From Bin80 sp026709335 (GTDB lineage Bacteria; Bacteroidota; Rhodothermia; Rhodothermales; Bin80), in the NCBI GenBank assembly GCA_965200825.1, contig OZ241385.1, forward strand, positions 744,001 to 808,000: a stretch of DNA of 64,000 nucleotides, written 5' to 3'. Every line of letters begins with the position of its first letter. Position 1 is the stretch's first letter. The position numbers and the translations under genes were made by a program. Positions 27,228-35,751 of the stretch are shown here, one piece after another. The notes under the pieces were generated by a model, which worked only from the letters and a program-made list of their open reading frames with translations, was not told the origin of the DNA and ran no database searches.

Positions 27228-29650
27228 GTAAGAAATCTCTAAGAGATTCTTTATCCCGCTGGAATGTAGTAGGTAATTCTCGACATACGTTAGAACCAAG
27301 TCACACTCTTAGGGCATCTGCCGAGATTACAAGAGTTTTGGGTGATGAACGATACAGAAAACCAGCGGATTATGATTTAAGCTCCCTTTATCAGAGGATT
27401 AGCCAGGCGTGGCAACGTTATCATTCACTTTCCGGATCCAATCAGATTGAGGGGAGCATGTTGGATTGGATCTCATTTTACGAACAGATCGTTTCCAAGC
27501 TACGTGTTCCCGTATCTCGTGACTTGCGAAGGATACCATGGATTCTTTTCTATTCACCCCACGAGAATACAGCATTACGGGGGCGGCCTAGATTTGAAAA
27601 TTTCCTGGGTGCAGATGCATTGTTTCTGAAATGTTATACCCAATGGCTGTCTGAGTGTGGAAGTACAAGCTCAATTAAAACGCTTATGTGCGAGTTCCTT
27701 TATGTATACCCTATTGATCTACCCACGTTTGACAATCTGCGTGTGTATTTGCATAGCAGGATTGTGGGTGAAACTGTACAGAAGACAATTTCATTGCAAA
27801 AATGGCAGCAGAGATGTCAGCAATTTAACCTTTTAGAGATGAAAGGTGATTATTTGTTTATTAAAAATCTGGTATCATCCGAGGAAAGCGCACAAGAAAT
27901 TTTATACCAATCGGGCTTTGAGGGTAGACTTGCGCGTAGCAATTTTCTCGAATCTGGGATTCATGTATATCTTCCAGAAATTTGTGAATTGTTGCGAAAG
28001 AATCACTTAGGATCTGCTCAGTTTGACCGGCTGGCACAGATTCTTGAATACGAAGATGGCTTACGTTTTGATAATCGTTCCATGCGTCGAAAAATCGCAT
28101 TATCTCTCCTAGAACCCTTTGTCGAAGAGAATTTCTCTCATGGAGTCAGAGATCATCTCAATTCCTTTTTTATGCGACATTATGGTGATCCTCGTCTTCC
28201 GTCTGGGAAGCCCAATTGGTCTGGCATACCGAGAAAATTCAGGCTCGTTGTCACGAGATGGCTGGCCCAGCATGCATTTGATGCTTTTTTTCGGCTTATC
28301 GAAGAAACAGCGCTGGACTGTCACTGGTCTTATCGGCAAAAATTCTGGCAAGCATATTTTGATAATAATGTCATTTATGATGCTTGGTTTGTATTAGGAT
28401 CTTCGGCGCTGGAAATAATCAGTTCTATGTCAGAGGATGGCGAATATTCGCACGGAATACTTCGAGGTGCGGGAAGAGAGCAATCTGTGCTACTGCTACG
28501 TATGCATGGAGCAACCGTTGCAGAATGGAGTCATAGTGGAGCTTGTCGAATTTGGCTTGATGGAAATAATTTTAGCCCTCAATTACATCGAGAAGATACT
28601 CCGTACTATGGCAGTGAATTGAGAAAAGGAGCAGATTTTGTACAACGGCATTTTAGTAGTAAGTACGGTGGATGGCAAGATCAGATTGCATTCTGGTTGG
28701 AAGAACACATGGACTTAGAAGTCAGTCGTGAAGAATATTTAGGAATTCGGAGAAATGTAAAACTTATTCAACCACAAAAAGAAATCTTAGATTTAACCAA
28801 ATCTCGACAAGCCGATCTTAATCAAGGCAACCAGTCTGCGATTGTCACGCTAACATCGGCTGCGAAGCGTGGGAACGTGGAGGCACAGTACGATCTAGGC
28901 AGTGCCTACTGGACTGGTGAGGGTTTGAAACAAGATCATACAAAAGCCATCCACTGGTGGAGGAAAGCCGCGAAGCAGGGACATACTGAGGCTAGATATC
29001 GTCTGGGGCAATTCAGGCGCGGGAAGCCCCCACGGGTACTGAAGGAACGTGGTACACAAAAGCAATCTCGACAAGCCGATCTTAATCAAGGCAACCAGTC
29101 TGCGATTGTCACGCTAACATCGGCTGCGAAGCGTGGGGACGTAGAGGCACAGTACGATCTAGGCAGTGCCTACTGGACTGGTGAGGGTTTGAAACAAGAT
29201 CATACAAAAGCCATCCACTGGTGGAGGAAAGCCGCGAAGCAGGGACATACTGAGGCTAGATATCGTCTGGGGCAATTCAGGCGCGGGAAGCCCCCACGGG
29301 TACTGAAGGAACGTGGTACACAAAAGCAATCTCGACAAGCCGATCTTAATCAAGGCAACCAGTCTGCGATTGTCACGCTAACATCGGCTGCGAAGCGTGG
29401 GAACGTGGAGGCACAGTATAGTCTAGGCAGTGCCTACTGGGTTGGGGAAGGTGTGAAGAAAGACACAGAGCATGCGATTCACTGGTATAGAAAGGCCGCA
29501 GAACAGGGGCATGCCGAGGCACAGTATAGTCTAGGCAGTGCCTACTGGACTGGTGAGGGTTTGAAACAAGATCATACAAAAGCCATCCACTGGTGGAGGA
29601 AAGCCGCAAAGCAGGGACATACTGAGGCTATTCAACGCCTAGGAGAGTAG
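27224..29650 (+). CDS. zorC: Zorya anti-phage system, EH-signature protein ZorC, with an added C-terminal Sel1-repeat array
   Basis: An 808-aa protein. Residues 1 to about 520 are the ZorC/EH_Signature region. Glu434 (VAEWSH) and His476 (VQRHF) stand 42 apart, close to the spacing of the signature Glu and His of E. coli ZorC. Residues 527-808 are an extra array of Sel1-like repeats (AQYDLGSAYWTGEGLKQDH then TKAIHWWRKAAKQGHTEARY). It is arranged as two 88-residue units and a third, partial unit carrying two tandem Sel1 repeats. The spacer between units (FRRGKPPRVLKERGTQKQ) is strongly basic. Sel1 repeats are protein-binding alpha-solenoids. ZorC in type I Zorya acts between the ZorAB motor and ZorD, on DNA. 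The added array may bind a partner, but that is an inference. Confidence 0.88.
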   Translation: MSKKSLRDSLSRWNVVGNSRHTLEPSHTLRASAEITRVLGDERYRKPADYDLSSLYQRISQAWQRYHSLSGSNQIEGSMLDWISFYEQIVSKLRVPVSRDLRRIPWILFYSPHENTALRGRPRFENFLGADALFLKCYTQWLSECGSTSSIKTLMCEFLYVYPIDLPTFDNLRVYLHSRIVGETVQKTISLQKWQQRCQQFNLLEMKGDYLFIKNLVSSEESAQEILYQSGFEGRLARSNFLESGIHVYLPEICELLRKNHLGSAQFDRLAQILEYEDGLRFDNRSMRRKIALSLLEPFVEENFSHGVRDHLNSFFMRHYGDPRLPSGKPNWSGIPRKFRLVVTRWLAQHAFDAFFRLIEETALDCHWSYRQKFWQAYFDNNVIYDAWFVLGSSALEIISSMSEDGEYSHGILRGAGREQSVLLLRMHGATVAEWSHSGACRIWLDGNNFSPQLHREDTPYYGSELRKGADFVQRHFSSKYGGWQDQIAFWLEEHMDLEVSREEYLGIRRNVKLIQPQKEILDLTKSRQADLNQGNQSAIVTLTSAAKRGNVEAQYDLGSAYWTGEGLKQDHTKAIHWWRKAAKQGHTEARYRLGQFRRGKPPRVLKERGTQKQSRQADLNQGNQSAIVTLTSAAKRGDVEAQYDLGSAYWTGEGLKQDHTKAIHWWRKAAKQGHTEARYRLGQFRRGKPPRVLKERGTQKQSRQADLNQGNQSAIVTLTSAAKRGNVEAQYSLGSAYWVGEGVKKDTEHAIHWYRKAAEQGHAEAQYSLGSAYWTGEGLKQDHTKAIHWWRKAAKQGHTEAIQRLGE
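28802..29647 (+). repeat. Tandem 264-bp repeats encoding the Sel1 array of ZorC
   Basis: Unit starts fall at 28802, 29066 and 29330, each beginning TCTCGACAAGCCGATCTTAA. I see two base differences between units 1 and 2 (near 28873-28880 versus 29137-29144). Unit 3 matches for about 95 bases, then switches to a more diverged Sel1 repeat (29440-29515) and back to near-identity at about 29517-29640. The unit length is a multiple of three, so copy-number changes would keep the frame. Confidence 0.95.
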
Positions 29651-29850
29651 GCATTATCTGAAAGCAAATGAGGCGCCAAAATGCAAACTATTCCCCTTTA
29701 CCAAGGAGTTTGTGGGGCTTCCAAAGGCCCTCATGAAACAGTTATCGCAGTCAACAAATATGATTCCTCGTCATTGCAGGTGCGCCCCATTCATCATCGC
29801 AAGCAGGAACGGGTAATTGCTCATATCTTTTGTGCATGCTGGCCTATTAT
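29651..29850 (+). pseudogene. Scrap of an IS1634-type transposase between zorC and IS110
   Basis: A forward frame within 29681-29899 includes VRPIHHRKQERVIAHIFCAC, which resembles the conserved C-terminal R-P-I-Y-H-R-K-E-E-R-V-x-A-H-I-F segment of IS1634/IS4-group transposases. Only about 40 residues are left, and the frame is not a functional gene. It stops resembling a transposase near 29850, where the IS110 upstream region appears to start. Confidence 0.5.
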
Positions 29851-29857
29851 GTCTGAA

Positions 29858-29893
29858 CTTCCCCCCTCTAATCCGGGGCTTTTAGGGGGGAAG
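29858..29893 (+). other. Stable hairpin in the IS110 upstream region
   Basis: CTTCCCCCCT (29858-29867) pairs with AGGGGGGAAG (29884-29893) around a 16-base loop. It lies 60 bases before the IS110 transposase start. It could be a terminator for zorABC, a boundary structure, or part of the structured non-coding RNA that IS110 elements encode beside the transposase gene. None of these is proven by sequence alone. Confidence 0.5.
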
Positions 29894-29954
29894 GTTTAAT
29901 GTAAATCGGGCACATATATTATGCAGTTATTATTCCACATTAAATCTTACTCAT

Positions 29955-31016
29955 ATGCATGAAACTCTATATCTGGACCTAGATGCCCATACTCAAACCT
30001 GTGTTCTGACCGCGATAGATCAGTCGGGGGAGCGCGTCTCTGCTACTGAATTCTCAACATCTGAACCTGTCCTCATCAATGAAGTCACCCGATTGCAAGG
30101 TCGTTTCAAATACCTTGCTTTAGAGGGATCTTCGCTGGCGGGTTGGGTCGCTGGAGTTCTTCGCCCCCACGTGACCAATCTGATTGTATGCAACCCTTTT
30201 CATAATGCACTCATCAGCCAGAGCAATAGAAAGGATGACTTTACCGATTCTTATAAACTCGCTAGGTTACTTCGTTTAGGTGAATTAATCTCAGTCTATC
30301 ATACAGATGAGGATCACAGGGTAGACTTCAAGATTGCGGTGCAGCAGTATTTGTCTTTTGTAGAACACCACAAAAGGATAAAATTGCAAATCAAGGCAAA
30401 ATATCATCAGGCGGGCATCTTCCATTTGACTGGAACCAAGGTGTTGAGCAAGAGGACACGCGATCTTTATCTCAACGAGTTATCAACGAAGGGGCGAAGG
30501 AAGATCATTGTGAATCTGTACGATCATCTGGATTCGCTTGAACAGCGCCGGAAAACAGCCCGAACGGCCATGATTGAGTTAGGGCAGAAATATCCAGAGA
30601 TCCAGCAATTTCAGCGCATTCCTGGAATCGGAGTCGTGGGGGCACATGTATTTAGCGGATTCATTCAATCCCCAGACAGGTTTGCAACGAAGCAGAAACT
30701 GTGGCGCTACTGCAAACTGGGGATTCGAGAACGTAGCAGTGCGGGGAAACCCTTGGCATTCAATCGACTGGATCAATCTGGTGTGGGGATCCTGAAAGCC
30801 GTCAGCTACCAATGCTGGTTATCATCCCAGTGCACAAAGGAAGCCAATGAAGTCTGCTTGTTCTACGAGGCATCGTTGCATCGCACTGGAGATAAGCTCC
30901 ATGCACGCTTGAACACGCAACGAAAAGTGTTGACGGTTCTCTGGACCGTTTGGAGAAAAGATGTAACCTATAATCCAAAGTTATTTTTATCACCTAACTC
31001 CGCGATGATCGCGTAA
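29955..31016 (+). CDS. IS110-family transposase (RNA-guided recombinase type)
   Basis: A 353-aa protein with the family's two parts. The N-terminal RuvC-like DEDD domain has LYLDLDAHTQTC (first Asp), the Glu in ALEGSSLAGWVAG, and KDDFTDSYKLARLL (last Asp pair). The C-terminal Tnp_20 domain has IPGIGVVGAHVFSGFIQSPD and WRYCKLGIRERSSAGKPLAF, where the catalytic Ser is expected. The frame is intact, with its own ATG at 29955. IS110 elements insert without terminal inverted repeats, so the exact ends are not visible. The upstream (about 29850-29954) and downstream (31017 on) non-coding parts are the places to look for them. Confidence 0.9.
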   Translation: MHETLYLDLDAHTQTCVLTAIDQSGERVSATEFSTSEPVLINEVTRLQGRFKYLALEGSSLAGWVAGVLRPHVTNLIVCNPFHNALISQSNRKDDFTDSYKLARLLRLGELISVYHTDEDHRVDFKIAVQQYLSFVEHHKRIKLQIKAKYHQAGIFHLTGTKVLSKRTRDLYLNELSTKGRRKIIVNLYDHLDSLEQRRKTARTAMIELGQKYPEIQQFQRIPGIGVVGAHVFSGFIQSPDRFATKQKLWRYCKLGIRERSSAGKPLAFNRLDQSGVGILKAVSYQCWLSSQCTKEANEVCLFYEASLHRTGDKLHARLNTQRKVLTVLWTVWRKDVTYNPKLFLSPNSAMIA

Positions 31017-31647
31017 CCTGTGGGGATTTCATGATGTATTGCGACGAATCCTTGCGGATCCGGGTAGCCAGGATATACTCTAAACTGAACATATGCTCCA
31101 CGATGTGGAAGTTCGAGGGAAAGGATAGTAACCTGGCTTTCATGCCCCATAAAACAATAGCGCCCAAACGATTGGGACGCTCACAAACGAGAATGGCAGC
31201 TAAACGAGACGCTCTTCATCCCACGTTTTGTTGATCCGAACCCGAAGTAATCGTAACTTGCATCATAGGACATCACCGAAAACACAGATCGCGCTATAAG
31301 TCATTATTTGGAGTCATATGCGCCCTGCAAAATTTCACACATTTTTGCAGATTGGGGGAACTACGTGTGAAACTTTGATTTACAAACGAGTTCAGTTAAA
31401 CCACACAAAGCCCAGTAGAACCAACCCAAATTATGTACCCTCAATCCAAGTTCAGTCCAACAGCCGATCCCCTAAGTGACCCGAGGAATCAGAAAAGTCG
31501 TATTTTTCGGACGGACTCTAAATACACTTATCATGTTGAATCGTGTGCTCCTCTGAGTCGACTTTCCGAGGTGTATGTTAGGTAAAGAAAGTGATTCCCA
31601 TTTATCCAACCGCATCTAGAGCCATCCTATTTACTACGAGTATATCC
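31017..31647. other. Non-coding stretch between IS110 and zorD
   Basis: About 630 bp. No gene is supported. It includes an orphan ISL3-type end (31399-31422). The first part may be the right flank of IS110. The native zorD promoter, or whatever now drives zorD, should lie in 31423-31647, but no clear promoter is recognised. Confidence 0.4.
31399..31422 (-). repeat. Orphan ISL3-type terminal repeat
   Basis: These 24 bases (ACCACACAAAGCCCAGTAGA at the core) are the exact reverse complement of 15494-15517, the left end of the ISL3 at 15494-16781. No partner end or transposase sequence is seen within 1.5 kb. It is probably the residue of a deleted or recombined copy. Confidence 0.8.
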
Positions 31648-34600
31648 ATGCCCGAGGGCAGTATGCTTCAATTTTCACCTAAGCCGGAAGGACTATATGT
31701 CTGTATAGAGACTCATCAGAGAATATTCGTGAGCGAGTGGACTTCCCATGCGGACAGTTCAAGCTACGCTGGTACATTTTTACGATTACGGGATGATGGA
31801 TTAGCAGTGGAACAAGATGATGGGCGTGCGCTACTACTATACTGGAGCAGTGTAGCTAATCTAACTGTAAATGAGTTGCGGTGCATACACCTGCCAGACT
31901 CATGTCCTTATACACTTGAAATAGTTACTGATGGTTCTCTTCGTGATGCTGATCTTGAACTTCATTATGGTTTTATCCGAAAAGGCCGCCGCATTCCCGG
32001 ACTAGATCGTACAGGTGCATGGTTGCGTTCAGGCAATGATCATTTCATTCTGATCAATCCGCTTTACGACATTATCGAAGCAATTGATCAATTTAACGAT
32101 GCAGATGGCCAGGATCTTGAGGGAAGAATGCTCCAGTGGGGACGCATCTCGGAGAAACTCCCAGACGATACTGTTATTCCTAACCATCTCCGTTCGATCA
32201 AGATCACAGTGGCCACGGGTTTCAAGCTTAATCCATTCCTGAATGAGTCCGGTGAACCAGATTTTGATCCAGTTTTGGGTCAATGGAAGATCACTTTAAC
32301 CGAAGGGGGAGAAGAAAAGCGAAAATTTGAATCTAATTTGCCTCGAGCACGGCAGTCCGATTTTGCGAAAAAATTTCGGGGACTGGATCAAGTAAAGCAT
32401 CGATATGCGATTGGAGGTTCAAGCTTTATAGTGCTTAGCCGAGAAATCGAACAGGCTCTCGTTACGGTGCGTCGTGCACAGAAAGCCTCGCTAGAAGAGC
32501 GGTGTGATTTTCTGGGGAATGTATCTGGACATCTTAGAGGCGCCCTTGATGATGCGGGAGAAATGGGCGTAGATGTCGACAAGATCTTTTGTGATGATGA
32601 CCTAAGTGAGCGTGTAATTGGGGTTGGAATCTGGGTCAAACAGATTCTCCCTTGGATTCGGCGAGCCTCGGAGCCATGGTTACCTCCAGAGCAACTGGGG
32701 CTCCGAATTGACTCAATTATCGTACATCTTGAAGTTAAGGAGTTGCCCAGTTTGTTAACCCAGGTCAAGGCTGCTATCAAATCTGAAACCAAAACTGTAG
32801 TGACTACCGATGGCACCGAAATCCCAGCACATTTGACTACTGTTTCGGCGATTGAAGAACTCATTCGTCGTGCCGCTCCGGTACAGCCACCAATATCCAA
32901 TGTCAAAGCAAATAACGAACAATTCAAGCGTAAGAAAGGTGACAAATCAGATCAAGTTCTCCTTGTTATTGACAATCTAGAATCCCTTCAATTTCGGAGG
33001 GAGAGACGAAGGAGTGTGGCCGGAATATCACAAATAAAACCATGTTTACGGAGCACATTGTTATCGCACCAAGAAGAGGCGGTAGAATGGCTACTTAGGC
33101 ACTGGGAAATTGGCAGTTGGGGATCCCTTCTTGCCGATGATATGGGACTTGGTAAGACCCTTGAAGCACTTGCTTTCTTATCCTGCCTGCAGACACACAT
33201 CCGAAATCAGGGAATTCGGGATCAACCTATTCTCGTTGTTGCCCCGGCGGGTTTACTACGCAACTGGAGAGATGAGCATGCAAAGCATTTGTCTGGAATT
33301 GGGCTTGGGCGTGCAGTTGAAGCCCATGGTGCTGGTTTGAAACATCTCAAGATCGATAAAAGTCCGCCTGGAAATGAGCTTGGCTCCAATATGGCGCTTC
33401 CGAAACTGAATATTGACAAACTAAAACGAGCGGCGTGGGTTTTAACTACTTACGAGACCTTGCGTGATTATCAGCACAGCTTTGGTCGTGTCCATTGGTG
33501 TGCGGGTATCTTTGACGAAGCACAAAAAATCAAAAATCCGAGTGCACAAATTACTGTCGCAGCGCTCGCAATGAATATTGACTTTTCTCTGCTGATGACC
33601 GGCACACCTGTAGAGAATCGAGCGGCAGATATCTGGTCACTGTTGGAACGCGTGGAACCAGGAATGTTTGGGACCCTGAAAGAGTTCAGCAGGAAGCATG
33701 AAAGCAAAGATTCTAATAGTTATTCGACTCTTGAGGAATTGAATCATGTGCTGACATCTGATGATGGCACACCACAACTAATGCTTCGACGTCTCAAGAA
33801 AGATTATCTTCCTGGTCTGCCAGAGAAAAATGTGCATACTCGGATCGTAAATATGCCTCAATGCCAAGCAGACGCATACGAGGAAGTCGTCAATCACAGC
33901 CGAGTCGGTGGCAGCGGAATGTTGCAGACACTTCACCGCTTACGATCAATTTCACTACACCCTGAAACATCTGGTAATTTGAGTAATGATCAATATATCC
34001 AGCAATCTGCCCGACTTTCAGAGACATTTATCATCCTTCGGGAAATTGCAGAAATTGGTCAAAAAACCTTGATATTCGTCGAATCACGTGAAATGCAAGG
34101 CTTTCTAATCGGTGCTCTTCGACGATACTTCCAACTCCCTGAAGATGTACTTGTAATCAATGGTACCGTACCTGGTAAGATCCGTAAAGCACGTGTTGAT
34201 ATTTTCCAGAAACGTCGTGGTTTTGATATTATGCTCTTGTCACCACGGGCTGGCGGTGTTGGATTAACATTGACCGCTGCAAATCATGTTATCCACCTAT
34301 CACGTTGGTGGAATCCTGCTGTTGAAGATCAGTGCACGGATCGTGTTTTCAGAATTGGGCAGAATAACTCCATTCATGTATACTTTCCTATGGCTCGACA
34401 TCCGCGTTTTGGCAACCATAGTTTTGACTTGAAACTAGATGAATTAATCACCCGAAAGCGGGATATGAACCAACGTATCCTTTCTCCCACGACCGCCAAC
34501 AATGAGGATGTACAGGAACTGTATCGAAGTACTATTTTGGGAACAGAAGATGTAACTGATGTGGACAACAAGCACGTCAATCTCGACTTCCTGGACCCGG

Positions 34601-34956
34601 TAGATTTCGAGAACTGGGTACTCAGGCAACTCGCCCAAACCTGCTACGAGATACATCGAACACCCTTAAGTGGTGATCGTGGCGCAGACGGACTGGCCTA
34701 TTTCCGCAAGAGCGGTAGAGAGTATACTATACTAGTACAATGCAAGCGCTTACAGCCAGATTCAAAATGTGGCCGAACAGCGGTTGAAGAAGTATTGCGG
34801 GCTGTATCTGAGTATGAAATCCGCGGCGAAGCAAGACCATTGGTCGTAACGACCGCCCATGACTTTACTCAGGGTGCTAAGAGATTGGCATCATGTAAAC
34901 ATGTGGAATTGTTATCACGTGCAAATCTTCATCGGCTTCGGACGTGGAAGCCATGA
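31648..34956 (+). CDS. zorD: Zorya anti-phage system, SNF2-type helicase with C-terminal nuclease-like domain, ZorD
   Basis: A 1102-aa protein from ATG 31648; GTG 31591 and ATG 31663 are alternatives. The N-terminal half (about 1-460) is ZorD-specific. The SNF2 motor follows with Walker A DDMGLGKTLEALAF (Lys503), DEAQ box FDEAQKIKNP (Asp623-Glu624), motif III LLMTGTPVENRAADIW and motifs V-VI GGVGLTLTAANHVIHLSRWW and DRVFRIGQ. A Mrr-like PD-(D/E)xK domain closes the protein (about 980-1100) with Asp1014 and Gln1031-x-Lys1033 (LVQCKRL). In type I Zorya, ZorD is recruited to degrade phage DNA. Here it is separated from zorC by about 2 kb of mobile-element debris. Confidence 0.92.
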   Translation: MPEGSMLQFSPKPEGLYVCIETHQRIFVSEWTSHADSSSYAGTFLRLRDDGLAVEQDDGRALLLYWSSVANLTVNELRCIHLPDSCPYTLEIVTDGSLRDADLELHYGFIRKGRRIPGLDRTGAWLRSGNDHFILINPLYDIIEAIDQFNDADGQDLEGRMLQWGRISEKLPDDTVIPNHLRSIKITVATGFKLNPFLNESGEPDFDPVLGQWKITLTEGGEEKRKFESNLPRARQSDFAKKFRGLDQVKHRYAIGGSSFIVLSREIEQALVTVRRAQKASLEERCDFLGNVSGHLRGALDDAGEMGVDVDKIFCDDDLSERVIGVGIWVKQILPWIRRASEPWLPPEQLGLRIDSIIVHLEVKELPSLLTQVKAAIKSETKTVVTTDGTEIPAHLTTVSAIEELIRRAAPVQPPISNVKANNEQFKRKKGDKSDQVLLVIDNLESLQFRRERRRSVAGISQIKPCLRSTLLSHQEEAVEWLLRHWEIGSWGSLLADDMGLGKTLEALAFLSCLQTHIRNQGIRDQPILVVAPAGLLRNWRDEHAKHLSGIGLGRAVEAHGAGLKHLKIDKSPPGNELGSNMALPKLNIDKLKRAAWVLTTYETLRDYQHSFGRVHWCAGIFDEAQKIKNPSAQITVAALAMNIDFSLLMTGTPVENRAADIWSLLERVEPGMFGTLKEFSRKHESKDSNSYSTLEELNHVLTSDDGTPQLMLRRLKKDYLPGLPEKNVHTRIVNMPQCQADAYEEVVNHSRVGGSGMLQTLHRLRSISLHPETSGNLSNDQYIQQSARLSETFIILREIAEIGQKTLIFVESREMQGFLIGALRRYFQLPEDVLVINGTVPGKIRKARVDIFQKRRGFDIMLLSPRAGGVGLTLTAANHVIHLSRWWNPAVEDQCTDRVFRIGQNNSIHVYFPMARHPRFGNHSFDLKLDELITRKRDMNQRILSPTTANNEDVQELYRSTILGTEDVTDVDNKHVNLDFLDPVDFENWVLRQLAQTCYEIHRTPLSGDRGADGLAYFRKSGREYTILVQCKRLQPDSKCGRTAVEEVLRAVSEYEIRGEARPLVVTTAHDFTQGAKRLASCKHVELLSRANLHRLRTWKP

Positions 34957-34994
34957 TGCAAGAATGAAGAAAGGGAATCTTTTCTATTTGAAAA

Positions 34995-35015
34995 CAGAGG
35001 TTTTGCAAGAACCTC
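34995..35015 (+). repeat. Orphan IS5/IS1182-type terminal repeat just after zorD
   Basis: CAGAGGTTTTGCAAGAACC (34995 on) closely matches the right 21-bp end of the IS at 7486-9113, 38 bases after the zorD stop. No matching left end is found upstream within 150 bases, so it is a solo end or a relic of a larger insertion. Confidence 0.65.
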
Positions 35016-35568
35016 ATTTAGATGAAATTTTCGTAGGGGTACAAAAAAGAGGGCACTATTGAGGCACTATTTACTAAAATTTGTCAATCAGATGTAAAAT
35101 CAGATTCAATGTGCGCAAATGTCCTGAATCTGGATACCACCCTGAGTGCTTAGTGTGAAGGAGTTGTCTCCTCTAACTATAACAAGGACGAATCAAGGAA
35201 CAGCATATGAAGTAATCTTGGCAGGCGTTTCTAACTCATGCCCCATTACAGAGAATCTACTGCAGACCTCCAGTTCCTTATGCGAAATGGACTTCAAATC
35301 AAGGGTTCTGGAACAGGTCTAGTTGTAAGTGTATGCCATTCAATCCAAAAAGATATATACTCGAGCCTCTTGTAAAACTCCCAGGATTGAGTATAGTATT
35401 GCCTTAGGCGAATCTGTGAAAATATTTTTTTGGCTGAGACGGAGGCTTTGCAAGAACCTTACTCGTTTCGGTTATAGACAGCAAAGATTACTTTATTTGC
35501 CGATTGGCTACTAATGTGGCTGGTAAAGATCGGAGGCTGTTATTGCATGAGTATTGGAACGATAAGGC
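35016..35568. other. Non-coding stretch holding a MITE-like element
   Basis: About 550 bp between zorD and the tatD region. Apart from the 98-bp element at 35363-35460 nothing is recognised. No supported gene. Confidence 0.4.
35363..35460. mobile_element. MITE-like 98-bp element with ends of the IS5/IS1182-type IS
   Basis: The left end GAGCCTCTTGTAAAACTCC and right end (35440-35460) are imperfect copies of the 21-bp IS ends. ACTC stands directly outside both (35359-35362 and 35461-35464), a perfect 4-bp target duplication. It differs inside from the element at 12767-12866, so the two are independent non-autonomous derivatives or have diverged strongly. Confidence 0.8.
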
Positions 35569-35751
35569 ATGAAAACAGACAAGAAAAGTCAAATCGTCAA
35601 TGATGCGAATCGCTTTGCCATCGAAACCATACGAGATCCTGCCTATCCACTCCGGCTACTTGCAAAGGTCATTATGGTGAGTATGGAGACAGTCAAGATT
35701 GTGGATGAACTAAACGAAATTGAGTTTTTTCATGAATATCAAGTTAATTGA
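35569..35751 (+). CDS. Possible small protein upstream of tatD, unrecognised
   Basis: A 60-codon frame starting ATG 35569 (MKTDKKSQIVNDANRFAIET) whose stop overlaps the tatD start by 20 bases. It is fairly charged, without a membrane segment. No family is recognised. Chance is possible at this length; the overlap with tatD is the only support. Confidence 0.3.
   Translation: MKTDKKSQIVNDANRFAIETIRDPAYPLRLLAKVIMVSMETVKIVDELNEIEFFHEYQVN

Noticed and set aside
28802..29647. Regularly spaced repeats as a CRISPR-like array
   Set aside because: Units are 264 bp and coding (Sel1 repeats in ZorC) with no short repeats and spacers; no cas genes nearby.
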